A DNA stretch of 35,631 nucleotides from the NCBI GenBank assembly GCA_016765295.1, contig JAESQF010000041.1, positions 1 to 35,631 of the forward strand, written 5' to 3'. The translations under genes were made by a program, and so were the position numbers. The stretch is from Oleispira sp. (GTDB lineage: Bacteria > Pseudomonadota > Gammaproteobacteria > Pseudomonadales > Oceanobacteraceae). Numbering within the stretch: position 1 is the stretch's first letter; each line of letters begins with the position of its first letter. Shown here piece after piece: positions 8,332 to 18,262 of this stretch. The notes beneath the pieces were generated by a model. It saw nothing but the letters and a program-made list of their open reading frames with translations. It made no database searches and was not told the origin of the DNA.

Positions 8332-8391
8332 CTCAGGTACAAAGGCGGCTCAGGTAAAAGTGACTCTGGTAAAAAGAGACTCTGGTAAAAC
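8332..8391. repeat. Degenerate ~16-bp tandem repeats just upstream of iscS
   Basis: Four copies of CTC(A/T)GGTA(A/C)AA begin at 8332, 8349, 8364 and 8380 (spacing 17, 15 and 16 bp) and end directly at the iscS ATG. They occupy the position of the ribosome binding site, where no clear Shine-Dalgarno is seen other than AAAAAGAGA. Confidence 0.75.
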
Positions 8392-9528
8392 ATGAAACTT
8401 GTATATCTCGATTATGCTGCGACGACTCCTGTTGCAGTAGAAGTTGCCGAAACTATGGCGCAACACCTTACCCTCGAAGGCAATTTTGCTAACCCCGCAT
8501 CTCGTTCTCATCGCTTCGGCTGGCAAGCAGAAGAGGCTGTTGAAAGCGCCCGTATTACGGTAGCGAAATTAATCGGTGCCAGTAATCGCGAAATTGTTTG
8601 GACTAGTGGGGCGACAGAGTCCAATAACCTTGCGATAAAGGGTGTATTGGAAGGTTTTCAGTTTGGACATATCATTACCTCAAGTATTGAGCATAAAGCG
8701 ATTTTAGACACTTGTGCTTATCAGCAATCAAAAGGCTTTGATGTTACCTATCTTGAGCCAGATAAAGACGGTTTAATTAGCGCTCCGCAAGTGAAGCAAG
8801 CATTACGCCCAGATACTCGGCTAGTGACTTTGATGCTGGTAAACAATGAAATTGGTAATGTTACTGATATTCAATCAGTTGCTAAGGTATTAGCCAGTCA
8901 CGATGCTTTATTGCACTGTGATGCGGCTCAGGGAACTGGGAAGTTAGCCATTGATGTAGCGGAGTTGGGGGTTGATTTGATGTCAATCTGCGCCCATAAA
9001 ATGTACGGGCCTAAAGGCATTGGTGCTTTATATGTGCGTAAAGCTCCTGAAGTTGTTGTGCATCAACAGATTCATGGCGGTGGTCATGAGCGAGGCATGC
9101 GCTCAGGTACCTTAGCGACCCATCAAATAGTAGGGTTTGCCAAAGCTGCAGAGTTAGTGATGAATAACTTAGCCGCTGAAATTGAACATAATACGAAATT
9201 ACGCGACAAATTGTGGCAGGGGTTAGAAGTGTTGGGGGGTGTGCAGCGCAATAGCCATCCAACGCAATGCAGCCCTAACCACCTTAATGTGAGTTTCTCT
9301 GGGGTGGACGGTGAAATTTTGCTGGCTTCTCTAGCTCAATTGGCAATTTCATCAGGCAGTGCCTGTAATTCTGCCAGCGTAGCGCCTTCTTATGTGCTTA
9401 AAGCCTTGGGGTTGGCGGATGAGTTGGCTCACGCCGGTATTCGCTTCAGTGTTGGTCGTTATACCACAGAATCGGATATAGATTTTACTATATCTGAGGT
9501 GACACGAGTCTTGTCGGCTTTGCGTTAA
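8392..9528 (+). CDS. iscS: Cysteine desulfurase IscS, short C-terminus
   Basis: A PLP enzyme that takes sulfur from cysteine for iron-sulfur clusters and tRNA thiolation. The N-terminus VYLDYAATTPV, the PLP region TSGATESNN, the PLP-lysine motif HKMYGPKG and the mobile cysteine loop SSGSACNSAS (Cys325, equal to E. coli Cys328) are intact. It has 378 residues against 404 in E. coli: 53 residues follow the catalytic Cys instead of 76. The missing tail (DLSPLWEMYK... in E. coli) is part of the surface reported to bind IscU. No iscU, iscA, hscB, hscA or fdx follows; the next gene is ndk. It could still serve tRNA thiolation through TusA-type partners or work with a SUF-type scaffold elsewhere. 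Confidence 0.93.
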   Translation: MKLVYLDYAATTPVAVEVAETMAQHLTLEGNFANPASRSHRFGWQAEEAVESARITVAKLIGASNREIVWTSGATESNNLAIKGVLEGFQFGHIITSSIEHKAILDTCAYQQSKGFDVTYLEPDKDGLISAPQVKQALRPDTRLVTLMLVNNEIGNVTDIQSVAKVLASHDALLHCDAAQGTGKLAIDVAELGVDLMSICAHKMYGPKGIGALYVRKAPEVVVHQQIHGGGHERGMRSGTLATHQIVGFAKAAELVMNNLAAEIEHNTKLRDKLWQGLEVLGGVQRNSHPTQCSPNHLNVSFSGVDGEILLASLAQLAISSGSACNSASVAPSYVLKALGLADELAHAGIRFSVGRYTTESDIDFTISEVTRVLSALR

Positions 9529-9624
9529 GTTGATGTTTGATTAAAAGTTAAGCAATCAAGCTGTCAAAGCGAACTGGCTTGCCCTTAGCGGCGTAATAGT
9601 TACAAATTCCGTTCTAATTTAGTC

Positions 9625-9653
9625 AAAACCTGCGTATACTCCGCAGGTTTTTT
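9625..9653 (+). terminator. Rho-independent terminator after iscS
   Basis: A stem AAAACCTGC (9625-9633) / GCAGGTTTT (9643-9651) with a 9-nt loop, followed by T to 9653. A TATACT in the loop (9635-9640) could also be the -10 of an ndk promoter, but no good -35 is found at 17 bp. The 157-bp iscS-ndk gap holds nothing else recognisable, and no remnant of iscU or iscX. Confidence 0.75.
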
Positions 9654-9685
9654 ATACCCTATTAATCCTATATTGGAGAATTATC

Positions 9686-10114
9686 ATGGCGATCGAACGC
9701 ACTTTTTCTATTGTTAAGCCTGACGCAGTTGCTAAAAACGTAATCGGCGAGATCTACAGCCGTTTTGAAAAAGCTGGCTTGCAAGTCATTGCTTCTAAAA
9801 TGATTCAGTTGGATGACGAAAAAGCTGGCGGTTTTTACGCTGAGCACGCTGAGCGTCCTTTCTTCAAGGATTTGGTTGGTTTCATGACTTCTGGGCCTGT
9901 TATGGTTCAGGTTTTAGAAGGCGAAGGCGCTGTTCTTAAGAACCGTGACCTCATGGGCGCTACTAACCCTAAAGAAGCTGAAGCCGGTACTATCCGCGCT
10001 GATTTCGCTGAAAGCATCGATGCTAACGCTGCTCACGGTTCTGATTCTTTAGAATCTGCTGCTCGTGAAATCGCGTATTTCTTCTCTGACGCAGAACTTT
10101 GCCCACGCGGTTAA
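9686..10114 (+). CDS. ndk: Nucleoside diphosphate kinase
   Basis: Transfers the gamma-phosphate from ATP to NDPs through a phospho-histidine. The 142 residues match the family length. [12 protein letters not shown] at the N-terminus and the active-site motif NAAHGSDS with His117 are present, as is the [17 protein letters not shown] loop. The start ATG has TTGGAGA upstream. It is flanked by terminators on both sides, so it is probably its own transcription unit. In relatives it marks the end of the isc cluster; here it follows iscS directly. Confidence 0.96.
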   Translation: MAIERTFSIVKPDAVAKNVIGEIYSRFEKAGLQVIASKMIQLDDEKAGGFYAEHAERPFFKDLVGFMTSGPVMVQVLEGEGAVLKNRDLMGATNPKEAEAGTIRADFAESIDANAAHGSDSLESAAREIAYFFSDAELCPRG

Positions 10115-10156
10115 GTTTTGGTTAGAAGGTATTGAAGTCTGATACCGACCTTTGAG

Positions 10157-10199
10157 AGCAGCTTGCAATCTTTGACTGCACGCTGCTTTCTTAGTTTTT
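10157..10199 (+). terminator. Rho-independent terminator after ndk
   Basis: An 11-bp stem with one mismatch (AGCAGCTTGCA at 10157-10167, TGCACGCTGCT at 10177-10187), a 9-nt loop, then TTCTTAGTTTTT. Confidence 0.75.
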
Positions 10200-10342
10200 A
10201 CATGCGCTATTTTAGACGTACCAATATGCTCCATTTCCCTTGTGTTTTTCTCTCCTTATTGATTAAGGCTTAAAACGTAACGAGAATACAAACGAAATGG
10301 TTTATCCGCTCAGGATGATACTCCCACTGCCCGGTGACCACG

Positions 10343-11542
10343 ATGACAGACGTAACAAAAACAGATAATCAAGCAACTGATTTCGAAGCTTTAGATAGAC
10401 TTGAAGCGGAAGAAAAAGCCAAAGCTCCTAGCCAGAAAGTTAATCTATTAGGCTTGTCGCCTAAAAAAATGGATGCTTTTTTTGAAGGCCTCGGCGAAAA
10501 GAAATTCCGTACGCAGCAAATGTTGAAATGGATTCATCAAATAGGCGAATCCGATTTCGATAAAATGACCAATATGAGCAAGGCTATGCGTACCAAGCTG
10601 GCGGAAGTTGCTGAAATTAGTCTGCCTGAAATCGTGCAAGAACAAGTGTCCAAAGATGGCACCCGTAAATGGGTGATGAAAATGCCTGGTGGCAGTTCTA
10701 TTGAGACGGTTTATATTCCAGAAAAAGAGCGTGGTACTTTATGTATCAGTTCGCAAATTGGTTGTGCATTGGATTGCAGCTTTTGCTCTACCGGTAAGCA
10801 AGGCTTTAATCGTGATTTAACGGTTGCCGAAATTATTGGTCAGCTATTTGTTGCTTCTCAGAGTCTTGATACTCCTGGGGAGAAGCGCGTTCGCCGCATT
10901 ACCAATGTGGTAATGATGGGGATGGGGGAGCCGTTATTGAACTTTGATAACGTTGTCGACTCGATGGAATTGATGCTGAACGACTTTGCTTATAGCTTGT
11001 CGAAACGACGAGTGACGTTAAGTACATCCGGTGTTGTGCCGATGATGGATAAGCTAGGTGATGTTGCCGATGTATCGCTGGCAGTATCTTTACACGCGGG
11101 TAATGACAAACTGCGTGATGTACTCGTACCGATCAATAAAAAATACCCGATTAAAGAATTAATTGCAGCCACCAATCGTTATTTAGCCAAGCTGCCAGAT
11201 CGTCGTAAAGCGACGATCGAATATACCATGATGAAAGATGTAAACGACAGTACTCAGGACGCTGAAGAAATTGCCGAAGTATTAAAAAATACTCCATGCA
11301 AAATCAACTTGATTCCGTTTAACCCGTTTCCTAACTCAGGTTATGAGCGTCCTAGTAATAATCGGGTATATCGTTTTCGTGATTTATTGCATGAACGTGG
11401 TTTTATTGTCACTATTCGCTCTACGCGCGGAGATGATATTGACGCAGCGTGTGGACAGTTGGTTGGCCAAGTAGAAGATAGAACGCGACGCCAGAAAAAA
11501 TATATTGATTTGCACCAGATTAATGATCCGGATGCAGTTTAA
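10343..11542 (+). CDS. rlmN: 23S rRNA (A2503-C2) / tRNA (A37-C2) methyltransferase RlmN
   Basis: A radical-SAM enzyme that makes 2-methyladenosine at 23S A2503 and tRNA A37. The cluster motif CALDCSFC (Cys141, Cys145, Cys148) follows SSQIG. The family blocks [38 protein letters not shown] and [10 protein letters not shown] are present, and the methyl-carrying Cys is in DIDAACGQL near the C-terminus. I use ATG 10343 (399 aa), which has GGTGA five bases upstream. A GTG nine bases earlier is in frame but has no ribosome site. The first ~35 residues are a charged extension compared with the conserved core. Confidence 0.95.
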   Translation: MTDVTKTDNQATDFEALDRLEAEEKAKAPSQKVNLLGLSPKKMDAFFEGLGEKKFRTQQMLKWIHQIGESDFDKMTNMSKAMRTKLAEVAEISLPEIVQEQVSKDGTRKWVMKMPGGSSIETVYIPEKERGTLCISSQIGCALDCSFCSTGKQGFNRDLTVAEIIGQLFVASQSLDTPGEKRVRRITNVVMMGMGEPLLNFDNVVDSMELMLNDFAYSLSKRRVTLSTSGVVPMMDKLGDVADVSLAVSLHAGNDKLRDVLVPINKKYPIKELIAATNRYLAKLPDRRKATIEYTMMKDVNDSTQDAEEIAEVLKNTPCKINLIPFNPFPNSGYERPSNNRVYRFRDLLHERGFIVTIRSTRGDDIDAACGQLVGQVEDRTRRQKKYIDLHQINDPDAV

Positions 11543-11564
11543 CGCAGAATAAAGGATGTTCAGC

Positions 11565-12338
11565 ATGAAATCTTTACAGCTTGTTATTTTATTGTGTGGC
11601 AGTTTGTTATTATCAGCCTGTGTCACTACCATTGAAAGTCGACTTACCCGCAAAGCAGATCCGGTAAAAGCGGTCGATAATTATACTCAGTTGGGATTGG
11701 CCTATATCGCACAAGGGAAGTACGATATTGCTCGTGCCCGCTTAAATCGAGCATTAGAAATCAATTCTGATTACGCGCCAGCAAATAATGCAATGGCGCT
11801 GTTATTACAATCTGAACAAGAGCCTGAGCTAGCGGAAGAGTATTTCTTAATAAGCATCGACCTAGATGATGATTTTAGTCAAGGGCAGTACAACTACGGT
11901 ATGTTTTTGATGCAGCATAAGCGTTATTCAGAAGCTTGTAAGTATTTGGATAATGCTGCTCGTGATGTTGAGTATCAACAGCGTGGCAGAGCATACCAAA
12001 ATTTAGGTTTGTGTTATTACCGTAATAACCAAATTGATTTAGCTATTTCTACCTTTGAGCGCACTTTAAAAACTCAGCGCTTTAATATCCCTGTATTAGT
12101 GAATATTACCACCTTGTTGATGGAGGCGGAGCGGTATGAGGAAGCAATGGCTTATTATGAACGTTTCTTACGTATTGTAGAGCGTGAACAAGGTCAGCAT
12201 TCTTCAAACTCATTGTGGATAGGTATTAAATTAGCGAAACACTTTGAAAGTGATGACCAAGGAAAACAACTGGTTAGTTTGTTGAAGCAGAATTTTCCTA
12301 AGTCAAAAGAATATAAACTGTATAAAGCATCCATATAG
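11565..12338 (+). CDS. pilF: Type IV pilus biogenesis lipoprotein PilF/PilW
   Basis: An outer-membrane lipoprotein with tetratricopeptide repeats that assists assembly of the PilQ secretin. The signal peptide ends in the lipobox LSAC (Cys about residue 19). Around six TPR-like repeats follow; clear ones include YTQLGLAYIAQGKYDIARA and YQNLGLCYYRNNQIDLAIS. The 257-aa length matches the family (about 250). The ATG at 11565 is eight bases after AAAGGA; an ATG at 11556 is in frame but overlaps that ribosome site. Only 22 bp separate it from rlmN and 12 bp from ispG, so it is in an operon. rodZ, normally next, is absent. Confidence 0.9.
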   Translation: MKSLQLVILLCGSLLLSACVTTIESRLTRKADPVKAVDNYTQLGLAYIAQGKYDIARARLNRALEINSDYAPANNAMALLLQSEQEPELAEEYFLISIDLDDDFSQGQYNYGMFLMQHKRYSEACKYLDNAARDVEYQQRGRAYQNLGLCYYRNNQIDLAISTFERTLKTQRFNIPVLVNITTLLMEAERYEEAMAYYERFLRIVEREQGQHSSNSLWIGIKLAKHFESDDQGKQLVSLLKQNFPKSKEYKLYKASI

Positions 12339-12350
12339 CGGCGGTCAATT

Positions 12351-13472
12351 ATGAGTATTCATTCACATTCTCCAATTGTTAGACGTAAAAGCCGTAAGAT
12401 TTGGATCGGTAATGTCCCTGTAGGTGGCGACGCCCCTATCTCAGTGCAGACCATGACCAATACCAAAACTGAAGACGTAGCGGCCACCGTTGCTCAAATT
12501 AAGCGCGCCCAAGATGCGGGTGTGGATATAGTGCGAGTCTCAGTGCCTTCTATGGAAGCTGCGGATGCGTTTGGCGAGATTAAAAAGTTAGTAACAGTGC
12601 CATTAGTTGCCGACATTCATTTTGATTATAAAATTGCTCTAAAAGTTGCCGATTTAGGCGTTGATTGTCTGCGTATTAACCCGGGTAATATTGGTCGTGA
12701 AGATCGTATTCGTGAGGTGGTTGCCGCAGCTCGCCATAATGGAATTCCTATTCGAATTGGGGTGAATGCCGGTTCGTTAGAAAAAGATTTACAAGTAAAG
12801 TACGGTGAACCAACACCCGATGCTTTGGTTGAATCAGCCATGCGTCATATTGATATTTTAGATCGAATGAATTTCCCTGATTTTAAGTTAAGCCTTAAAG
12901 CATCTGATATCTTTATGACGGTAGCGGCTTACCGAAAAATTGCAGATCAAATTGAGCAACCCTTGCATCTTGGTATTACCGAAGCGGGTGGTTTACGCGG
13001 TGGTACGGTTAAGTCATCGATTGGTTTAGGTTTGTTACTGTTTGATGGCATTGGCGATACTATTCGTGTGTCTTTAGCCGCGGATCCGATTGAAGAAGTA
13101 AAAGTCGGTTGGGATATGTTGAAGTCGTTAAAACTACGTTCTCGTGGGGTAAATTTCATTGCTTGCCCATCCTGCTCGCGACAGAATTTTGATGTGATCA
13201 AAACCTTGAATGAGCTAGAAAATCGCTTGGAAGATATTCGTACTCCCATTGATGTGGCGATTATTGGTTGTATTGTGAATGGTCCCGGTGAAGCGAAAGA
13301 AGTGGATGTGGGTTTAACCGGTGGTTCGCCAAATAATTTGATTTATATCGATGGCAAGCCGGCAAAAAAATTGAAAAATGAAAATTTGATAGACGGTCTA
13401 GAAGCCTTGGTACGAGAAGGCGCGGCGAAAAAAGCCAAAGCATTAAAAGATGTCATCGTTTCTGATAGTTAA
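12351..13472 (+). CDS. ispG: 4-hydroxy-3-methylbut-2-enyl diphosphate synthase IspG
   Basis: An iron-sulfur enzyme of the MEP isoprenoid pathway that converts MEcPP to HMBPP. The 373-aa length is typical. The TIM-barrel part has [28 protein letters not shown] and LRINPGNIG. The [4Fe-4S] ligands are Cys272 and Cys275 ([11 protein letters not shown]) and Cys307 ([11 protein letters not shown]), with Glu at the following GPGEA. It sits between pilF and hisS with short gaps, as in related genomes apart from the missing rodZ. Its cluster must be supplied although only iscS of the isc set is present locally. Confidence 0.96.
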   Translation: MSIHSHSPIVRRKSRKIWIGNVPVGGDAPISVQTMTNTKTEDVAATVAQIKRAQDAGVDIVRVSVPSMEAADAFGEIKKLVTVPLVADIHFDYKIALKVADLGVDCLRINPGNIGREDRIREVVAAARHNGIPIRIGVNAGSLEKDLQVKYGEPTPDALVESAMRHIDILDRMNFPDFKLSLKASDIFMTVAAYRKIADQIEQPLHLGITEAGGLRGGTVKSSIGLGLLLFDGIGDTIRVSLAADPIEEVKVGWDMLKSLKLRSRGVNFIACPSCSRQNFDVIKTLNELENRLEDIRTPIDVAIIGCIVNGPGEAKEVDVGLTGGSPNNLIYIDGKPAKKLKNENLIDGLEALVREGAAKKAKALKDVIVSDS

Positions 13473-13494
13473 TTAAGCATAGAAGGAAAATCTC

Positions 13495-14784
13495 TTGGCT
13501 AACAAGAAGATTAAAGCCATTCGTGGCATGAACGACGTATTACCAACACAAACTCCAGTTTGGCAATATCTAGAAAACAGTGTGAAAGCTGTTTTAGCAG
13601 GCTATGGCTATCAAGAAATTCGTATGCCTATTGTTGAGCAAACACACTTGTTTAAGCGTTCTATCGGTGAAGTTACCGACATCGTTGAAAAAGAAATGTA
13701 TACCTTTGATGATCGTAATGGCGAAAGCTTGACCTTGCGTCCAGAAGGTACTGCAAGTTGTGTTCGTGCTTGTGAAGAGCATTCACTATTAACAAATAAT
13801 CAAAGTCCGCGCCTGTGGTATACCGGACCTATGTTCCGTTACGAGCGTCCGCAAAAAGGTCGCTATCGTCAGTTTTTCCAAATTGGTGTTGAAACCTTTG
13901 GTATGGCGACGCCGGATATTGATGCTGAAGTGATTTTGATGACTGCGCGCTTATGGCAGCAGTTGGGCATTAACGATGCTGTTGAATTACAGCTTAATAC
14001 CATTGGCAGTGCACAAACTCGTATTGATTATAAAGCGGCTTTAGTAGAATACCTGACACCGATTAAAGATCAGCTAGATGAAGATAGCCAGCGCCGTTTA
14101 GGGACTAATCCTCTGCGTATTCTGGATTCAAAAGATCGAAATACTCAGGCGCTATTGAACGATGCGCCAGAGCTGCATACTTATCTTGATGATGAAAGTC
14201 GAGCGCACTTCGCTAAACTGACCCAAATTTTAGATGCGGCGGGTATTGAGTATCAAATTAACCAGCGCTTAGTGCGTGGTTTAGATTATTATGGCAAAAC
14301 CGTATTCGAATGGGTTACTGATAAGTTAGGCTCCCAGGGTACCGTTTGTGCGGGTGGTCGTTACGATGGTTTGGTTGAAGAGTTAGGGGGTAAGCCGACG
14401 CCTGCTGTTGGCTTTGCGATGGGGGTTGAACGCTTAATTCTATTATTAGAAACCTTGGATGTGATTCCGGCGGCGGTTAATACAACTCTTGACGTTTATA
14501 TCACTGCCTTGGGTAGCGATACCGACCAAGCTGCGTTACTGTTAGCGGATAAAATCCGCCAGCAGCAACCGCAATTACGTATACAGACCCATTGCGGTGG
14601 CGGCAGTTATAAGAGTCAGATGAAAAAAGCTCAAAACAGCAGTGCTCACTTTGTTATCTTATTAGAAGATGATGATGTTGCTGCTAACCGTGTTCGCATT
14701 AAGTCATTGCGAGAAGATGGCGAGCAGATTGAATTGAATAATGACAGTATTGCTAATTGGTTAGCGACTGAAATATCTAAATAG
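13495..14784 (+). CDS. hisS: Histidyl-tRNA synthetase
   Basis: A class II aminoacyl-tRNA synthetase that charges tRNA-His. 429 residues (E. coli 424). Motif 2 is visible as [19 protein letters not shown], motif 1 as [13 protein letters not shown], the histidine signature as [15 protein letters not shown], and motif 3 around [10 protein letters not shown]. The C-terminal anticodon-binding domain follows (about 330-425). The start is a TTG at 13495, eight bases after AGAAGGA, and gives the conserved N-terminus [16 protein letters not shown]. It lies in the ispG-hisS-yfgM-bamB-der operon. Confidence 0.96.
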   Translation: MANKKIKAIRGMNDVLPTQTPVWQYLENSVKAVLAGYGYQEIRMPIVEQTHLFKRSIGEVTDIVEKEMYTFDDRNGESLTLRPEGTASCVRACEEHSLLTNNQSPRLWYTGPMFRYERPQKGRYRQFFQIGVETFGMATPDIDAEVILMTARLWQQLGINDAVELQLNTIGSAQTRIDYKAALVEYLTPIKDQLDEDSQRRLGTNPLRILDSKDRNTQALLNDAPELHTYLDDESRAHFAKLTQILDAAGIEYQINQRLVRGLDYYGKTVFEWVTDKLGSQGTVCAGGRYDGLVEELGGKPTPAVGFAMGVERLILLLETLDVIPAAVNTTLDVYITALGSDTDQAALLLADKIRQQQPQLRIQTHCGGGSYKSQMKKAQNSSAHFVILLEDDDVAANRVRIKSLREDGEQIELNNDSIANWLATEISK

Positions 14785-14826
14785 TGCTTTTATAGACAAT
14801 AAAAATACATATAAGGAAAATGGGTA

Positions 14827-15495
14827 ATGTCAGAAGAAATAAGAACAGAAGAAGAGCAAGTTGAAGCGATTAAAAAATGGTGGAATGAAAATGGCAAAAG
14901 TCTAATCATTACTATCGTTGTGGTATTAGCGGGTTATTTCGGCTGGAACGCTTACCAAGATAATCAACGTGCGCAAGGTGAAGCAGCTGCGAGTATTTAT
15001 CAGCAGTTGATGAGTAAAGCGACTAAGCCATTAAATGAGCAAACAGAAGCGGATAAAACAGAGCTTGAAACCGTTGCGGCGCAATTGAAAGCAGAATATC
15101 CAGGCAGCTTATATGCACAGTTTGCCAGCTTATATCTTGCCAAATTCGCCATTGAAGCGAACAACTTTGATGCGGCATCGGCTGAATTATCAGCACTTGT
15201 TGACGCTAATCAGGCGAGTCCGGTTACCTATTTGGCACAGGTTCGTTTGGCGCGAGTTTTGGTTCAGCAGAACAAGCTAGACGATGCATTAGCACTAGTA
15301 GTAACGACTCCAGAAGAATCGTTTACCGTTCAGTATGAAGAAACAAAAGGCGACATTTTGTTTGCTAAAGGCGAATTGGCCGCTGCTCGTGATGCTTATC
15401 AAACTGCCCGCACTGCTGCGATGGCATTAGGTATCAATACTCAAGTATTGCAACGTAAAATTGATGACCTTGCCGGAGCGCAAGAGGACGCTTAA
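14827..15495 (+). CDS. yfgM: YfgM family TPR-like membrane protein
   Basis: A 222-residue inner-membrane protein with a short cytoplasmic N-terminus (TEEEQVEAIKKWWNENGKS), one transmembrane helix (about 25-45) and a periplasmic tetratricopeptide-like domain rich in alanine helices. This is the layout of E. coli YfgM, an ancillary partner of the SecYEG translocon and the chaperone PpiD that hands over outer-membrane proteins. It lies between hisS and bamB, as in E. coli, and its stop is adjacent to the bamB start. Confidence 0.9.
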   Translation: MSEEIRTEEEQVEAIKKWWNENGKSLIITIVVVLAGYFGWNAYQDNQRAQGEAAASIYQQLMSKATKPLNEQTEADKTELETVAAQLKAEYPGSLYAQFASLYLAKFAIEANNFDAASAELSALVDANQASPVTYLAQVRLARVLVQQNKLDDALALVVTTPEESFTVQYEETKGDILFAKGELAAARDAYQTARTAAMALGINTQVLQRKIDDLAGAQEDA

Positions 15496-15498
15496 TTG

Positions 15499-16737
15499 AT
15501 GAATTTTCACCTTATATTGATTGTGCTTGCCAGTTTTTTTATGCTGGCATGCAGTAGCCAAGAGATTAAAGAAGATAATGACGAGCTGGAAGAAACAGGC
15601 CCAGCGCCATTATTAGACATTGATGAAAAAGTTGAATTAGACGTTGTTTGGCGTCGTACCCTAGGTTTCGGTGTTGGTGAACTTAATTATCGCCTGAAAC
15701 CTGCGGTGAGTGGTGATGTCGTTTTCATGGCCGATTATAATGGCGAATTATCGGCATTACAGCTTGCTACGGGTGATGAAATTTGGTCTTTATCATTTGA
15801 TCATAAAATCAGTAGTGGTGTTGTGGTCTCTGCGGCTGATGTTTATATCGTCACCCAAGACGGTGTGCTACATAGTATTGCCAAAGACAGTGGTGAGATT
15901 ACTTGGTCTCAGCAATTAAGTAGCGAAAGCATTGCCCCTGCGGTTGCCGATAGAGAACAAGTTTATGTCCGTACTATTGATGGCCATTTAACCGCCTTTG
16001 ATCGTAAAACGGGCAAGCAAAATTGGACGTATGAAGCGGTGCTGCCGGTATTAACAGTACACGGCACAGCAGCTCCAGTTTTAATGCATAACTTAGTCAT
16101 TTCCGGTTTCGCTAATGGCAAGTTGATAGCTTTAGATCGTGAATTGGGAATCCCCCGTTGGAATAAGCGTTTGGCAATTCCAGAAGGGCGCTCTGAATTA
16201 GAACGTTTAGTTGATTTAGATGGTACGCCAATTGTTGAAGACGGAATTGTCTATGCAACAGCGTATCATGGTAAGTTGGCAGCGATAGGTTTTGATGGTA
16301 AAACCCGCTGGGAAACGGCGTTATCGAGTTATTTTGGCCCAATACTGGGTTTAGGTAATCTTTATATCACTCGTGATGATGATCATGTGCAAGCATATGA
16401 TCAAATTAACGGTGCTTCTGTTTGGAGTCAAAATTCACTGCAAGGACGTTTTTTAACTCAGCCAGTTAAACATGGGCGCTATATCATAGTTGCCGATTTT
16501 GAGGGCTATATACATGTGTTATCGCAAGTCGATGGCGAGATTTTAGGGCGTTTAAGTGTACGACCTAAACCTTTACATATGACCTTTCCTAACCAGCCAG
16601 AAATGCATAACTGGCGTCCTTTGCGTGGCAAAGATTTTGGTATCCGTAGTGTGATGCAATCGACCTCAGAAGGTCTGCTAGCTTATACCAATACGGGTGA
16701 ATTGCTGCTTTTGCAGCTAGAGACTGAAGAAAACTAA
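15499..16737 (+). CDS. bamB: Outer-membrane protein assembly factor BamB
   Basis: A lipoprotein of the BAM complex, which inserts beta-barrel proteins into the outer membrane. The signal peptide ends in the lipobox MLAC (about residue 18), and the mature part shows the repeating PQQ-like blades of an eight-bladed propeller (for example GDEIWSLSF, SGEITWSQQL, TGKQNWTYE). 412 residues (E. coli 392). The ribosome site GAGGA at 15484-15488 is 7 nt before a TTG at 15496 and 10 nt before the ATG at 15499, so either may be the start; I give the ATG. It is followed by der after 6 bp. Confidence 0.93.
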   Translation: MNFHLILIVLASFFMLACSSQEIKEDNDELEETGPAPLLDIDEKVELDVVWRRTLGFGVGELNYRLKPAVSGDVVFMADYNGELSALQLATGDEIWSLSFDHKISSGVVVSAADVYIVTQDGVLHSIAKDSGEITWSQQLSSESIAPAVADREQVYVRTIDGHLTAFDRKTGKQNWTYEAVLPVLTVHGTAAPVLMHNLVISGFANGKLIALDRELGIPRWNKRLAIPEGRSELERLVDLDGTPIVEDGIVYATAYHGKLAAIGFDGKTRWETALSSYFGPILGLGNLYITRDDDHVQAYDQINGASVWSQNSLQGRFLTQPVKHGRYIIVADFEGYIHVLSQVDGEILGRLSVRPKPLHMTFPNQPEMHNWRPLRGKDFGIRSVMQSTSEGLLAYTNTGELLLLQLETEEN

Positions 16738-16743
16738 ATTATT

Positions 16744-18261
16744 ATGGTTCCTGTAATTGCCCTTGTAGGGCGTCCCAATGTTGGGAAATCTACTTTATTT
16801 AATCGCTTAACTAAGAGCCGTGATGCTCTAGTGGCTGAAATTTCGGGTTTGACTCGTGATCGTAAATACGGCGAAGGCCTGGTTGGTGACGAGCCTTTCA
16901 TTGTTATTGATACTGCAGGTATCAGTGGCGAAGAAGTGGGTATTGATGCTGAAATGGCTTCACAGTCATTTCTGGCAATCGAAGAAGCTGACATCGTATT
17001 ATTTATGGTGGATGCACAGTCGGGAATCATTCACGCCGATCATCTACTGGCAGAATATTTGCGCAAAAAAGGCAAAGAAGCCTACGTTATTGCCAATAAA
17101 ATCGATGGCCGTAACCCAGATGTTGTTTTAGCTGAATTTTATGAGTTGGGCATGGGCGAGCCTATTCCTATTGCGGCGGCACATAACCGCGGTATTACTA
17201 CCCTAATTGAACACGTTCTAACCGAACTGCATGGCCCAAAAGTTATTGAGCCAGAACGTGAGTTAACCGGTTATGAAGAGTGGGAACAGCTTTACGGCGA
17301 AAAAGAAGAGCCTATTGATGTTAAAACTCAACACGAAGAGTTAAACGTTAAAGGCATCAAGATTGCCGTGGTCGGTCGCCCGAACGTGGGTAAGTCAACC
17401 TTGATTAACCGCTTCTTAGGGGAAGAGCGTGTTGTTGTTTATGATCAGGCAGGCACGACACGAGACAGTATTTATATTCCTTACGAACGTCACGGCCAAG
17501 ATTACACCTTAATCGATACCGCCGGTATTCGTCGACGTAAGAGTATTACCGAAGCGGCCGAAAAATTTTCCATTATTAAAACCTTACAAGCGATTCAAGA
17601 CTGCCATGTATGTGTTCTAGTTCTAGATGCCAAAGACGGTATTGTAGAGCAAGATCTACACATGTTGAGCTTCGTTTTAAACGCAGGTCGCGCTTTAGTT
17701 ATCGCTATTAATAAATGGGATGGCATGACTGCGGAAGATCGCGTACGTGTTAAAACTGAATTGGATCGTCGCTTAGAATTTATTACTTATGCCGACATCC
17801 ACTTCATCTCTGCCCTACACGGCAGCAATGTAGGTAATCTGTATAAGTCGGTTGATAATGCCTATGCATCTGCCATGGCGAAATGGTCAACTAGCCAGCT
17901 AACACGCTTGCTAGAAGACATGACAAAAAATCACCAGCCGCCGATGGTTAACGGCCGTCGTGTTAAATTGCGCTACGCACACCAGGGGGGGTCTAACCCA
18001 CCTATATTGGTTGTTCACGGTACGCAAACAGACAAGTTAACGGAAGCGTATAAGCGTTACTTAGCGAATACTTACCGTCGTGTCTTGAGCATTCACGGTA
18101 CGCCGATCCGCATGAACTTCAAGAGCGCTGAAAATCCTTTCGCACAAAAGAAAGAAGGGCCTTCGCTTCACCAGCTTAGTATGAAGAAAATGGAGCGTAC
18201 GCAAAATATTCGTGCCATTAAGAAAGAAAAAGCGCGTAAGCAACGTGCTAAAAAACGTTAG
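16744..18261 (+). CDS. der: Ribosome assembly GTPase Der (EngA)
   Basis: An essential GTPase with two tandem G domains that acts in 50S subunit maturation. The first P-loop is GRPNVGKST at residues 9-17, with DTAG and NKID further on. The second P-loop GRPNVGKST is near 211-219, with IDTAGIRRR and NKWD. The C-terminal KH-like domain (about 375-470) follows, with a basic tail KKEKARKQRAKKR. 505 residues is slightly longer than E. coli (490). It is the last gene of the ispG operon. Its final codons (AAACGTTAG) are repeated at 19063-19071, marking the edge of the duplication described below. Confidence 0.96.
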   Translation: MVPVIALVGRPNVGKSTLFNRLTKSRDALVAEISGLTRDRKYGEGLVGDEPFIVIDTAGISGEEVGIDAEMASQSFLAIEEADIVLFMVDAQSGIIHADHLLAEYLRKKGKEAYVIANKIDGRNPDVVLAEFYELGMGEPIPIAAAHNRGITTLIEHVLTELHGPKVIEPERELTGYEEWEQLYGEKEEPIDVKTQHEELNVKGIKIAVVGRPNVGKSTLINRFLGEERVVVYDQAGTTRDSIYIPYERHGQDYTLIDTAGIRRRKSITEAAEKFSIIKTLQAIQDCHVCVLVLDAKDGIVEQDLHMLSFVLNAGRALVIAINKWDGMTAEDRVRVKTELDRRLEFITYADIHFISALHGSNVGNLYKSVDNAYASAMAKWSTSQLTRLLEDMTKNHQPPMVNGRRVKLRYAHQGGSNPPILVVHGTQTDKLTEAYKRYLANTYRRVLSIHGTPIRMNFKSAENPFAQKKEGPSLHQLSMKKMERTQNIRAIKKEKARKQRAKKR

Positions 18262-18262
18262 A

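Noticed and set aside
9635-9640. TATACT as the -10 of an ndk promoter
   Set aside because: It lies in the loop of the iscS terminator and lacks a recognisable -35 at proper distance; it cannot be excluded.
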